A stretch of 64,000 bases of DNA, from contig CAWIQE010000036.1 of assembly GCA_963838155.1 (NCBI GenBank), positions 248,001 to 312,000 of the forward strand. The letters are read 5' to 3'. The DNA is from Pararhizobium_B sp963838155 (GTDB taxonomy: Bacteria; Pseudomonadota; Alphaproteobacteria; Rhizobiales; Rhizobiaceae). The notes under the pieces were generated by a model that saw only the letters and a program-made list of their open reading frames with translations, did not search any database and was not told where the DNA came from. Shown here piece after piece: positions 33,378 through 42,057 of this stretch (position 1 is the first letter of the stretch; each line of letters begins with the position of its first letter). The position numbers were made by a program, and so were the translations under genes.

Positions 33378-35027
33378 TTAACGGTCGGAGGTTTCCCAGC
33401 GCGGGTTGATCCACGGCACCTGGTTCGACGGCGCCAGCGGCTGGCGGCCGAGGATGTGGTCCGCCGCCTTTTCCCCGGTCATGATCGAGGGTCCGTTGAG
33501 ATTGCCGTTGGTGATGCGCGGGAACAGCGAGGAATCCGCCACGCGAAGGCCCTCGACGCCGATCACCCGGCATTCCGGGTCGACGACCGCCATCGGGTCG
33601 TCCCGGCGGCCCATGCGGCAGGTGCCGCAGGGATGATAGGCGCTTTCGACATGCTCGCGGATGAAGGCGTCGATCGCCTCGTCGCTCACGGCCTCCGCCC
33701 CCGGCTGGATCTCGGGCCCGCGATAGGGATCGAAGGCGGGCTGCGCGAAGATCTCGCGGGTGAGCCGGACGCAGTGGCGGAAGTCGGCCCAGTCCTCTTC
33801 CGTGCTCATGTAGTTGAACCGGATGACCGGCGCGTCCGCCGGGTCCCCCGACCGCAGCCGCACCGTCCCGCGCGAGGCCGACCGCATCGGCCCGACATGC
33901 GCCTGGAAGCCGTGCGCCTTGGCGGCGGCCCGCCCGTCGTAGCGGATCGCGACCGGCAGGAAATGATACTGGATGTCCGGGTACCGCACGCCCGCGCGCG
34001 AGCGCAGGAAGGCGGCCGCCTCGAACTGGTTGCTGGCGCCGATCCCGGAGCGGAAGAACAGCCACTGGGCGCCGATCAGCGCCTTCGAGAAGAGGTTGAG
34101 CTTGGAATAGAGCGTGATCGGCTGCGTGCATTCCTGCTGCACATAGACCTCCAGGTGGTCCTGCAGGTTGGCGCCGACGCCCGGCCGGTCCGCCACCGCG
34201 CCGATGCCGTGGTCGGCAAGGTGGCCCGCCGGCCCGATCCCGGAAAGCATCAGCAATTTCGGGGAGTTGAAGGCCGAAGCCGAGACGATCACGTCGCGCC
34301 GGGCGGACACGATCTCGATCCTGCCCCCGAAATCGACCTCGACGCCCGTCGCGCGGTGATTCTCGATGACAACGCGCCGCGCCAGGCCGTTGACGAGACT
34401 CGCGTTCCTGCGCTTCAGCGCCGGCTTCAGGTAGGCGTCCGCGGCCGACCAGCGCTGGCCCTTGTGGATCGTCTGCTCCATCAGCCCGAAGCCTTCCTGC
34501 TTCGAGCCGTTGTAGTCCTCCGTCAGCTCGAAGCCGGCCTGCCGGCCCGCCTCGATGAAGGCCTCGAAGAGCGGGTTCTCCATCAGCCCGCGCCGCACGT
34601 GCAGCGGCCCCGACGTTCCCCGCCAGCCCTCCTCGCCGCCGTGGGACGTCTCCTGCCGCTTGAAATAGGGCAGCACGTCCGCGTAGGACCATCCGGTGGC
34701 CCCGCTTTCGGCCCAGTGGTCGAAATCCCCCGCATGCCCGCGGACATAGACCATGCCGTTGATCGACGACGACCCGCCGATCACCTTGCCGCGCGGCGCC
34801 GCGAGGCGCCGGTTGCCGAGATGCGGCTCGGGCTCCGTCCGGTAGCCCCAGTCGTAGCGGCGCATGTTCATCGGGTAGGACAGCGCCGCCGGCATCTTGA
34901 TGAACGGCCCGAAGTCGCTGCCGCCATATTCGACGACGAGCACGGAGTGCTTCCCATCTTCCGAGAGCCGCGCCGCGAGCGCCGAACCGGCCGAGCCGGC
35001 TCCGATGATGACGAAATCCGCTTCCAC
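33378..35027 (-). CDS. betA: Choline dehydrogenase
   Basis: FAD-dependent GMC oxidoreductase oxidising choline to betaine aldehyde, membrane-associated. Motifs: FVIIGAGSAGSALAARLSE (FAD dinucleotide fold, residues 5-23), RGKVIGGSSSINGMVYVRG and the C-terminal HPCGTCRMG and NGNLNGPSIMTGEKAADHIL. The GTG at 35027 gives 549 residues, the usual length, with GGACGG about seven bases upstream. Last gene of betC-betB-betA, 14 bases after the betB stop. The solo palindromic repeat just after its stop may end transcription. Confidence 0.95.
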   Translation of the reverse strand: MEADFVIIGAGSAGSALAARLSEDGKHSVLVVEYGGSDFGPFIKMPAALSYPMNMRRYDWGYRTEPEPHLGNRRLAAPRGKVIGGSSSINGMVYVRGHAGDFDHWAESGATGWSYADVLPYFKRQETSHGGEEGWRGTSGPLHVRRGLMENPLFEAFIEAGRQAGFELTEDYNGSKQEGFGLMEQTIHKGQRWSAADAYLKPALKRRNASLVNGLARRVVIENHRATGVEVDFGGRIEIVSARRDVIVSASAFNSPKLLMLSGIGPAGHLADHGIGAVADRPGVGANLQDHLEVYVQQECTQPITLYSKLNLFSKALIGAQWLFFRSGIGASNQFEAAAFLRSRAGVRYPDIQYHFLPVAIRYDGRAAAKAHGFQAHVGPMRSASRGTVRLRSGDPADAPVIRFNYMSTEEDWADFRHCVRLTREIFAQPAFDPYRGPEIQPGAEAVSDEAIDAFIREHVESAYHPCGTCRMGRRDDPMAVVDPECRVIGVEGLRVADSSLFPRITNGNLNGPSIMTGEKAADHILGRQPLAPSNQVPWINPRWETSDR

Positions 35028-35041
35028 GCTCTGCCGTCCGT

Positions 35042-36505
35042 TCAGTAGGGGCTCTCGACCGGCCCGGCCGCCACGTAGACGGACTTGATGCGGCTGTAGT
35101 GCTCGATCGCAGCGCGCGAGTTCTCGCGTCCGATGCCCGACTGCTTGACGCCGCCGAACGGCATCTCGATCGGCGTGAGGTTGTAGGCGTTGATCCAGCA
35201 GGTCCCGGCGTCGAGCCGCGCCACGACGCGGTGCGCGCGGGCGAGATCGCGGGTGAAGACCCCGGCCGCCAGTCCGAAATCCGTGGCGTTGGCGCGGGCG
35301 ACGACGTCGTCCTCGTCCTCGAAATCGAGGAGCGAGAGCACCGGGCCGAATATCTCCTCGCGCGCGATGGTCATCTCGTCCCGGACGTCGGCGAAGACGG
35401 TCGGCTCGATCCAGAAGCCGCCCTCCATGCCCTGCATGCGCGGCACCCCGCCGCCGGCGGCGAGCCGCGCGCCCTCCGACCGGCCGGTCTCGATGTAGCC
35501 GAGCACCTTGTCGCGCTGCGCCGCGCTGACGAGGGGCCCGAGATGCGTGTCCTCGTTGAGCGGGTCGCCGAGCCGGATCTTCGCCGTGCGGGCGACGAGC
35601 CGGTCGAGGAACGCGTCCTTGACCGAGCGGTGCACGAAGACGCGCGTGCCGTTGGTGCAGATCTGGCCGGTCGAATAGAAGTTTCCGAGCATCGCCCCGC
35701 CGACGGCCGAATCGAGATCCGCGTCGTCGAACACGATCAGCGGCGACTTGCCGCCGAGTTCGAGCGTCACCTGCGCCAGGTGGCCGGCCGCGCCCTCCAT
35801 GATCTTCCGCCCCGTCGGCACCGAGCCGGTCAGGGAGACCTTGGCGACGTCCCGGTGGCGGGTCAGCGCCGCCCCGACGTCGCCATGGCCCTGGACGACG
35901 TTGAAGACGCCCGCCGGGACGCCGGCCTCGACGAGGATCTCGGCGAGCTTCAGCGCCGTGAGCGGCGTGGTTTCCGACGGCTTGAAGATCATGGCGTTGC
36001 CGCAGGCGAGCGCCGGCGCGGCCTTCCAGCAGGCGATCTGCATCGGATAGTTCCAGGCGCCGATGCCGACGCATATGCCGAGCGGCTCGCGCCGCGTGTA
36101 GGCGAAGTCGCCGCCGAGGTCGATGTGGTCGCCGGTGATCGACGCCGCGATGCCGCCGAAATATTCGAGGCAGTCGGCGCCCGATGCCGGATCGGCCACC
36201 AGCGTTTCCTGCAGCGCCTTGCCCGTGTCGAGCGTCTCGAGTTCGGAAAGCGCGCGGTTGCGCTCGCGGATGATGTCGGCCGCGCGCCTGAGGCGGCGCC
36301 CCCGCTCGGCCGGCGGCGTGCGGGCCCACTCGGCCTGGCCCTTCCTGGCCGCCTCGATCGCCCGTTCGACGATGGCGGGCGTGGCCGAACGAAGCGTCGC
36401 GATGGTTTCGCCGGTCGCCGGGTAGACGTCCTCGATGACGGCGCCGGCGGGGTCGTCGACATAGCGGCCGTCGATGAAGTGGGAGGCCTGCGGTTGGGCG
36501 CGCAT
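35042..36505 (-). CDS. betB: Betaine-aldehyde dehydrogenase
   Basis: NAD(P)+-dependent aldehyde dehydrogenase converting betaine aldehyde to glycine betaine, an osmoprotectant and nitrogen source. 487 residues with IGAWNYPMQIACWKAAPALA, the general-base Glu in VTLELGGKSPLIV and the nucleophile Cys in STGQICTNGTRVF. The C-terminal PFGGVKQSGIGRENS is the family signature. ATG at 36505, 17 bases after the betC stop. Confidence 0.95.
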   Translation of the reverse strand: MRAQPQASHFIDGRYVDDPAGAVIEDVYPATGETIATLRSATPAIVERAIEAARKGQAEWARTPPAERGRRLRRAADIIRERNRALSELETLDTGKALQETLVADPASGADCLEYFGGIAASITGDHIDLGGDFAYTRREPLGICVGIGAWNYPMQIACWKAAPALACGNAMIFKPSETTPLTALKLAEILVEAGVPAGVFNVVQGHGDVGAALTRHRDVAKVSLTGSVPTGRKIMEGAAGHLAQVTLELGGKSPLIVFDDADLDSAVGGAMLGNFYSTGQICTNGTRVFVHRSVKDAFLDRLVARTAKIRLGDPLNEDTHLGPLVSAAQRDKVLGYIETGRSEGARLAAGGGVPRMQGMEGGFWIEPTVFADVRDEMTIAREEIFGPVLSLLDFEDEDDVVARANATDFGLAAGVFTRDLARAHRVVARLDAGTCWINAYNLTPIEMPFGGVKQSGIGRENSRAAIEHYSRIKSVYVAAGPVESPY

Positions 36506-36522
36506 GATCTTGAATCTCCCTC

Positions 36523-38052
36523 TCACTCGCCGCGGGGAAAGCGTTGGTTTTCCTCGAGAACGTTGAGGTCCATGTGGTTGCGCATGTACCGCTCGGACGC
36601 CTTCTGCAGCGGCTGGAAGTCCCAGGGGTAGTACGCGCCGTTCCTCAATGCCTCGTAGACGACCCAGCGCCGCGCCTGGCTCTCGCGCACCTCGGCGTCG
36701 AAGCGCGCCATGTCCCAGCGCGACCGGACCTTCTCCATGAACGCCGCGACCAGCCCCGCATGCGCCGGATCTTCCGCGAGGTTCGTCTTCTCCCCCGGGT
36801 CGGCCGTAAGGTCGAAGAGCTGCGGCGGGTCGATCTCGCAGTGGACGAACTTGTGGCGTCCCTCGCGCAGCGCCACGAGCGGCGCGTAGGAGCCCTCGGC
36901 GGCATATTCCATCGGGACCGCGCCGGGCCGTTCGCCGCCGGTCATCGCCGGCACCAGGCTTTCCCCGTCGGTCCAGGGCGCCACCTCGTCGAGGGAGACG
37001 CCGGCGAGATCGGCGAGCGTCGGCGTGACGTCGAGGTTGGAGACCGCCTGGTCGACCCGCCGGGGCGCGACGCCCGGCGCCGAAACCATCAGCGGCACCC
37101 GCGCGGAGCCCTCCCGGAAGCTCATCTTGAACCACAGCCCCCGCTCGCCCAGCATGTCGCCGTGGTCGGAGGTGAAGACGACGATCGTGTCGTCGAGCTG
37201 GCGGGTGCGCCGGAGCACGTCGACGAGCTCGCCCACCTTCTCGTCCAGATAGGAGATGTTGGCGAAATAGCCGCGCCGGGCCCGGCGGACGTCCTCGGGC
37301 CGGATGTCGAACGCCGTGTAGTCGTTGGCGATGTGGAGACGGCGGGAATGGGCGTCCTGCTCCTCGAAGGGGATCGCGCCGGTCGACGGTTCCAGGTGCG
37401 CGCAGTCCTCGTAGAGGTCCCAGAACTTCCGGCGCGCGACGTAGGGATCGTGGGGATGGGTGAAGGAGACGGTCACGCACCAGGGACGCCGCCCCTCGTC
37501 CGCGGACTGCCGGGCGAGGTGATAGAGCTTCTGGGCGCCGAAGAAGGCGACCTCGTCGTCGTACTCCATCTGGTTCGTCGTCTCCGCGACGCCGGCGCCG
37601 GTGACCGAACCGAGATTGTGGTACCACCAGTCGATGCGCTCGCCGGGCTTCCTGTAGTCCGGCGTCCAGCCGAAGTCGGCGGGATAGATGTCGGTCGTCA
37701 GCCGCTCCTCGAACCCGTGCAGCTGGTCCGGGCCGACGAAATGCATCTTGCCGGACAGGCAGGTGTAGTAGCCGGCCCGGCGGAGATGATGCGCGTAGGT
37801 GGGGATGTCCGAGCCGTATTCGGCCGCGTTGTCGTAGACGCGCGTGCGGCTCGGCAGCTGGCCCGCCATGAACGAGGCACGGCCGGGAGCGCACAGCGGC
37901 GAGGCGGTGTAGTTGTTGGCGAACCGCACGGAGCGCGCCGCGAGCGCCTTCAGGTGCGGCGCATGGAGCCACTCCGCCGGGCCGTCCGGAAACAGCGTCC
38001 CGTTCAGCTGGTCGACCATGATGATGAGGATGTTCGGGCGGCGGACGGTCAT
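36523..38052 (-). CDS. betC: Choline-sulfatase
   Basis: Hydrolyses choline-O-sulfate to choline and sulfate, feeding betA and betB and also releasing sulfate. The sulfatase signature SPLCAPGRASFMAGQLPSRT has the formylglycine-forming Cys at residue 54 when counted from the ATG at 38052, the same number I recall for the Sinorhizobium enzyme; this is why I prefer the ATG over the GTG at 38064. Metal and substrate blocks NILIIMVDQLNG and FTSDHGDMLGERGLWFK are intact. 509 residues, closely similar to Sinorhizobium BetC along the whole length. The repressor gene betI, first in the Sinorhizobium betICBA operon, is missing here. Confidence 0.96.
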   Translation of the reverse strand: MTVRRPNILIIMVDQLNGTLFPDGPAEWLHAPHLKALAARSVRFANNYTASPLCAPGRASFMAGQLPSRTRVYDNAAEYGSDIPTYAHHLRRAGYYTCLSGKMHFVGPDQLHGFEERLTTDIYPADFGWTPDYRKPGERIDWWYHNLGSVTGAGVAETTNQMEYDDEVAFFGAQKLYHLARQSADEGRRPWCVTVSFTHPHDPYVARRKFWDLYEDCAHLEPSTGAIPFEEQDAHSRRLHIANDYTAFDIRPEDVRRARRGYFANISYLDEKVGELVDVLRRTRQLDDTIVVFTSDHGDMLGERGLWFKMSFREGSARVPLMVSAPGVAPRRVDQAVSNLDVTPTLADLAGVSLDEVAPWTDGESLVPAMTGGERPGAVPMEYAAEGSYAPLVALREGRHKFVHCEIDPPQLFDLTADPGEKTNLAEDPAHAGLVAAFMEKVRSRWDMARFDAEVRESQARRWVVYEALRNGAYYPWDFQPLQKASERYMRNHMDLNVLEENQRFPRGE

Positions 38053-38097
38053 CTTCGATCCCACTGGCTTCGGCGTTGTCTCCTGCGGCCGTCCCCC

Positions 38098-38127
38098 GTT
38101 CTATTTTTTATTGATCGCGTGTTCAAC
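38098..38127 (-). promoter_or_regulatory. Candidate bet promoter with BetI-like operator
   Basis: Reading the minus strand, TTGAAC (38126-38121) and TAGAAC (38103-38098) are separated by exactly 17 bases, a plausible sigma-70 promoter 46 bases upstream of the betC ATG. Over the -35 box lies the dyad ATTGATCGCGTGTTCAAC (38110-38127, plus strand), a TTGA-N8-TCAA symmetry resembling BetI operators upstream of bet genes in other proteobacteria. The similarity was judged from memory. Confidence 0.5.
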
Positions 38128-38190
38128 AAAAATCGCGCCGGCGCCGGAATCCGGACGCCGATGGCGGGATGCACGTTTGGAGCTTGAGAT

Positions 38191-38532
38191 CTAGGGCTTG
38201 GCGTCCGGATCCGGCGCACAGGTTTCGTAGTCGAAGTCGTCGTCGACGTCCGGCGAGAGGCGCTGTTGGGCGCCATGCCGGATGTTCACGATGAGCACCA
38301 GGCCATCGTCGATGTCGTAGTCCAGAAGGTATTCGCCGATAACGACCCGCAGCGAACCGGGAACCGGAAGTCTTTCAATGCCGCGCCCCATCTCGGGAAA
38401 GCGGGCGAGATTCTGTCTCGCTTCGCGCATCCGATCCAGGAATGCCTGAGCGGCAATGGGGCTGCGTTTCCGCAGGTAAGCAGACTCGGCGAGGAGGTAG
38501 GCTCTCGCCTCGCCGGAAAGCCGCACCTTCAT
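38191..38532 (-). CDS. ParE/RelE-superfamily toxin
   Basis: A 113-residue protein with the ParE-type plan: N-terminal helical hairpin (KVRLSGEARAYLLAESAYLRK, IAAQAFLDRMREARQNLARFP) and C-terminal beta sheet (LRVVIGEYLLDYDIDDGLVLIVNIRHGAQQR) with the IRHGAQ ending common in ParE proteins. It extends about 15 residues past the usual end with an acidic tail. Its ATG overlaps the antitoxin stop (ATGA). ParE proteins poison gyrase; RelE relatives cleave mRNA. Sequence favours ParE but does not prove the target. Confidence 0.83.
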   Translation of the reverse strand: MKVRLSGEARAYLLAESAYLRKRSPIAAQAFLDRMREARQNLARFPEMGRGIERLPVPGSLRVVIGEYLLDYDIDDGLVLIVNIRHGAQQRLSPDVDDDFDYETCAPDPDAKP

Positions 38533-38792
38533 CAGGCCACGCGATTCCTGACGATCGCCTCGACTTCGTCCAGCACGTCGTCCATGTCATGGACGTCGCC
38601 GTCGGCAATCTGCTGACGTCCCTTGCGCACCGCCAGGATTTCCGCGCCTTCCATCGAGAGATACAGCTTGAGGGCCCGCACCATCACCCAACTCCTGGGC
38701 CTGTCGCAAGTGCTCGCGACTTCCTCGACTGCAGCAAGGACATCCTCGGGCAAGCGCAAGGTGATGGGATGGGAAAGCGGTGATTTCGACAT
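38532..38792 (-). CDS. Ribbon-helix-helix antitoxin (ParD/CopG-like)
   Basis: 86 residues. The N-terminal RHH fold (ITLRLPEDVLAAVEEVASTC, then RSWVMVRALKLYL) should bind DNA as a dimer, and the acidic C-terminus (DGDVHDMDDVLDEVEAIV) should cover the toxin. Antitoxin-first order, coupled to the toxin by a four-base overlap, is standard for parDE modules. A perfect palindrome 16 bases upstream of the ATG is the likely autoregulatory site. Confidence 0.83.
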   Translation of the reverse strand: MSKSPLSHPITLRLPEDVLAAVEEVASTCDRPRSWVMVRALKLYLSMEGAEILAVRKGRQQIADGDVHDMDDVLDEVEAIVRNRVA

Positions 38793-38807
38793 CTGACGGC
38801 CTCCATT

Positions 38808-38826
38808 TGTAATACACCGTATTACA
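38808..38826. promoter_or_regulatory. Perfect palindrome upstream of the parDE-like pair
   Basis: TGTAATACACCGTATTACA: eight-base perfect arms with a three-base centre, AT-rich, 16 bases before the antitoxin ATG. Size and position are those of an operator for an RHH antitoxin; GTATTAC would also overlap a -10-like region. Confidence 0.7.
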
Positions 38827-39006
38827 TCGTTCGCCCCGTCGGATCAAGCAAGACCCGCTCGCCGCGGTCACCGATCTGCAGATCACCATGAGGAGGCTCG
38901 CTGCAAGGCGTGCCGATAGGTTTGCGAGGCGGGAACCGGCTCATTCCACCTTTACTCGGCCACCCTCAGGGGCCATCTTTCTTCGCAAACGCGAGGAGAC
39001 CGAGAC

Positions 39007-40173
39007 ATGACCGGTTGCATCATCGGCTGGGCGCATTCGAAATTCGGCAGGCTGGAGGGCGAGACGGTCGAAAGTCTCGTGACGCGCGTCGCGCGCGAGG
39101 CGGTCGCCCACGCGGGTCTCGAACCGGCCGAGATCGACGAGATCCTGCTCGGCCACTTCAATGCCGGCTTCTCCGCCCAGGACTTCACGGCGAGCCTCGT
39201 CCTGCAGGCGAGCGACGATTTCCGCTTCAAGCCGGCGACCCGCGTGGAGAACGCCTGCGCCACGGGTTCGGCGGCCGTGCACCAGGGCCTGAAGTCGATC
39301 CGCGCCGGGCAGGCCAGGCGGGTGCTCGTCGTCGGCGTCGAGCAGATGACGACGACGCCCGGCCCCGAGATCGGCCGGAACCTCCTGAAGGCCTCATACC
39401 TGCCGGAGGACGGCGACACGCCGGCCGGCTTCGCGGGGGTCTTCGGACGGATCGCCGAGCTCTATTTCCAGCGCTACGGCGACCGTTCCGACGCGCTCGC
39501 GGCGATCGCCGCCAAGAACCACAAGAACGGCGTCGACAACGAATACGCCCAGATGCGCAAGGACCTCGGATACGAGTTCTGCCGCGCCGAAAGCGGGAAG
39601 AACCCCTTCGTCGCCGGCCCGCTGAAGCGCACCGACTGCTCGCTGGTCTCCGACGGCGCGGCGGCGATCGTCCTGGCGGACGTGGAGACGGCCATGCGCG
39701 CCCCGCGCGCCGTCGTCTTCCGCGCGGCCGAGCACGTCCAGGACTTCCTGCCGATGTCGAAGCGCGACATCGTCGCCTTCGAGGGCTGCGCTCTCGGCTG
39801 GAAGAAGGCGCTCGCCGGCGCCGGCATCGGCCTCGACGACCTCTCCTTCGTCGAGACCCACGACTGCTTCACCATCGCCGAACTCATCGAATACGAGGCA
39901 ATGGGTCTCGCGCGCCCGGGCGAGGGCGCGGACCTGGCGCTCTCCGGCGAAACCGCGCGCGACGGCCGCCTGCCGGTCAATCCCTCCGGCGGGCTGAAAT
40001 CGAAGGGCCACCCGATCGGCGCCACGGGCGTGTCGATGCACGCGCTCTCGGCCATGCAGCTCTGCGGCGAGGCGGGCGGCATCCAGGTTCCCGGCGCCGA
40101 ACTCGGCGGCGTCTTCAACATGGGCGGCGCGGCCGTCGCCAACTACGTCTCGATCCTCGAACGCCTGCGCTGA
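39007..40173 (+). CDS. Thiolase-family acetyl-CoA acetyltransferase (SCP2-type)
   Basis: 388 residues with the acyl-accepting Cys84 in VENACATGSAAVHQG, HDCFTIAELIEYE and GGLKSKGHPIGATGVSMH, the three active-site blocks of thiolases. The C-terminal block is FNMGGAAVANYV, lacking the second catalytic Cys of classical thiolases, which places it in the SCP2/SCPx-like group. The ATG at 39007 has GAGGAGA upstream. It stands alone: divergent from parDE and 268 bases before manC. Substrate unknown; beta-ketoacyl-CoA cleavage is likely by family. A GCCGCC/GGCGGC hairpin follows the stop. Confidence 0.88.
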   Translation: MTGCIIGWAHSKFGRLEGETVESLVTRVAREAVAHAGLEPAEIDEILLGHFNAGFSAQDFTASLVLQASDDFRFKPATRVENACATGSAAVHQGLKSIRAGQARRVLVVGVEQMTTTPGPEIGRNLLKASYLPEDGDTPAGFAGVFGRIAELYFQRYGDRSDALAAIAAKNHKNGVDNEYAQMRKDLGYEFCRAESGKNPFVAGPLKRTDCSLVSDGAAAIVLADVETAMRAPRAVVFRAAEHVQDFLPMSKRDIVAFEGCALGWKKALAGAGIGLDDLSFVETHDCFTIAELIEYEAMGLARPGEGADLALSGETARDGRLPVNPSGGLKSKGHPIGATGVSMHALSAMQLCGEAGGIQVPGAELGGVFNMGGAAVANYVSILERLR

Positions 40174-40441
40174 GCGGGGTACGCCGCCGCCTCTCGCCGG
40201 CGGCCGCGATTGGCGTGCGAAGGGTCATGCAATCGCCTTAGGGGACGGTCAAAGAGATGAGTCCGGGCATCGGCGCTTCGCGCCACCGCCGGATCCGGAA
40301 ACTATTTCCTTACTGGCCCGGCCCTAGTAGTTGGGATAAGTCTTGGGCGAAAGTCGGATCGTCCGCGACGGCCGAAGCGCCGCGGGACCGGTCCAAGCAG
40401 GCCGGCGTCCCTGCCGGAAGAACCGAACGGAGCCATTGTCG

Positions 40442-41908
40442 ATGGATGCCATCAGCAATCAAGCGGAACCCGCCGTGAAACCGTCGACCGGGAAGGACGT
40501 GCCGGTGCTGGCCCCCGTCATCCTGGCCGGCGGAATCGGCACGCGCCTGTGGCCCCTTTCCAGGCAGTTGCGCCCGAAGCAGTTCCTTTCGTTCGGCGGC
40601 GAGACGACGATGCTGCAGCAGACCGTCGCGCGCCTTTCCGGCGTCGAGTGCACCCCGCCCCTGATCGTGTGCAACGAGGAGCACCGCTTCCTCGCTGCCG
40701 AGCAGTTGCGCCAGATCGGCCGTGAGGACGCGACGCTGCTGCTCGAGCCCGCCTCGCGGAGCACGGCGCCGGCCCTGGCCTGCGCCACGCTGACCCTGAT
40801 GCGCGACCACGACGATCCGATCATCGCGGCGCTCGCCGCCGATCATCTGATCGTCGACACGGCGGAGTTCCATCGCGCCCTTGCAGATGCGGTCGAGCTT
40901 GCCCGGCACGGCAATCTCGTAACCTTCGGGATCGTCCCCAAATGGCCCGAGACGGGCTACGGCTATATCGAGCAGGGCGAGGCCATCGGCAACGCGCGGC
41001 GCGTCGCCCGCTTCGTCGAAAAGCCGGATATCGCGACGGCCGAGACCTACCTGACCGACGGGAACTATCTCTGGAACAGCGGCATGTTCGTCTTCCGCGC
41101 CAGCCGCCTCCTCGAAGAGCTTCAGACCTACCGCCCCGACATCCACGAGGCCTGCTTGGCGGCCACCGCCGATCCGACCGTCGACATGGGCTTCATGCGC
41201 CTCGATGCGGAGGCCTTTTCGCGCTGCCCGGAAGAATCGGTCGACTGCGCCGTCATGGAAAAGACCAAGGACGCCGTGGTCGTGCCGCTCGATGCCGGGT
41301 GGAACGACGTCGGCTCGTGGTCGGCGCTCTGGGACGTGTGCGAGAAGGACTCCGCCGGCAACGTCATCGACGGCGACATCGTCGCGCTCGAAACCAGCGA
41401 CACGCTGATGCTCGCCGAGAGCCGGCTCGTCGTCGCCCTCGGCGTCAGCGATCTCGTGATCGTGGAGACCAAGGATGCCGTCCTCGTGGCGCACAAGGAC
41501 AGCGTCGAGAACGTCAAGGACGTGGTGGGACGGCTGCGCAGCGCCGGCCGCACCGAACCGATCAACCACCGCGTCGTCTACCGGCCCTGGGGGCACTACG
41601 ATTCCATCGATGTCGGCGATCGCGACCAGGTCAAGCGCATCACCGTCAAGCCGGGCGCGAAGCTCTCCCTGCAGAAGCACTACCACAGGTCCGAGCACTG
41701 GATCGTCGTGCGGGGAACCGCCAAGGTCTACAAAGGAGACAAGATCATCCTCCTGTCGGAGAACGAGTCGACCTATATCGCGCTCGGGGAGGTCCACGCC
41801 CTGGAAAATCCCGGGAAGATCCCGCTGGAACTGATCGAGGTCCAGACCGGAAGCTATCTCGGCGAGGACGACATCGTCCGCCTCGACGACAGGTACGGTC
41901 GCAACTGA
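40442..41908 (+). CDS. manC: Bifunctional mannose-1-phosphate guanylyltransferase / mannose-6-phosphate isomerase
   Basis: Makes GDP-mannose (and mannose-6-phosphate from fructose-6-phosphate). The pyrophosphorylase half (about 22-360) has LAGGIGTRLWPLSRQLRPKQ and RFVEKPD; the type II isomerase cupin half (about 370-485) has RPWGHYDSID, KLSLQKHYHRSEHWIVV and the GEVHALENPG metal/substrate block. 488 residues, usual length. The ATG at 40442 has GGAG ten bases upstream. First of a run of plus-strand polysaccharide genes up to 45527; GDP-mannose may feed one of the nearby transferases. Confidence 0.94.
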   Translation: MDAISNQAEPAVKPSTGKDVPVLAPVILAGGIGTRLWPLSRQLRPKQFLSFGGETTMLQQTVARLSGVECTPPLIVCNEEHRFLAAEQLRQIGREDATLLLEPASRSTAPALACATLTLMRDHDDPIIAALAADHLIVDTAEFHRALADAVELARHGNLVTFGIVPKWPETGYGYIEQGEAIGNARRVARFVEKPDIATAETYLTDGNYLWNSGMFVFRASRLLEELQTYRPDIHEACLAATADPTVDMGFMRLDAEAFSRCPEESVDCAVMEKTKDAVVVPLDAGWNDVGSWSALWDVCEKDSAGNVIDGDIVALETSDTLMLAESRLVVALGVSDLVIVETKDAVLVAHKDSVENVKDVVGRLRSAGRTEPINHRVVYRPWGHYDSIDVGDRDQVKRITVKPGAKLSLQKHYHRSEHWIVVRGTAKVYKGDKIILLSENESTYIALGEVHALENPGKIPLELIEVQTGSYLGEDDIVRLDDRYGRN

Positions 41909-42057
41909 GATGAGGCGGGAACCCGAATGTCATTCGGACGCGTCCGTCGCGGCGGCTTTTGCCGGCGGCCCCGTTCCGGCCGACGTCCGCCGGATCCCGC
42001 GGGTCGGCGCGCCGGGCCCGGCCGGCGAGCTGCCGAACGACGCAGGAGCGGTATCCG

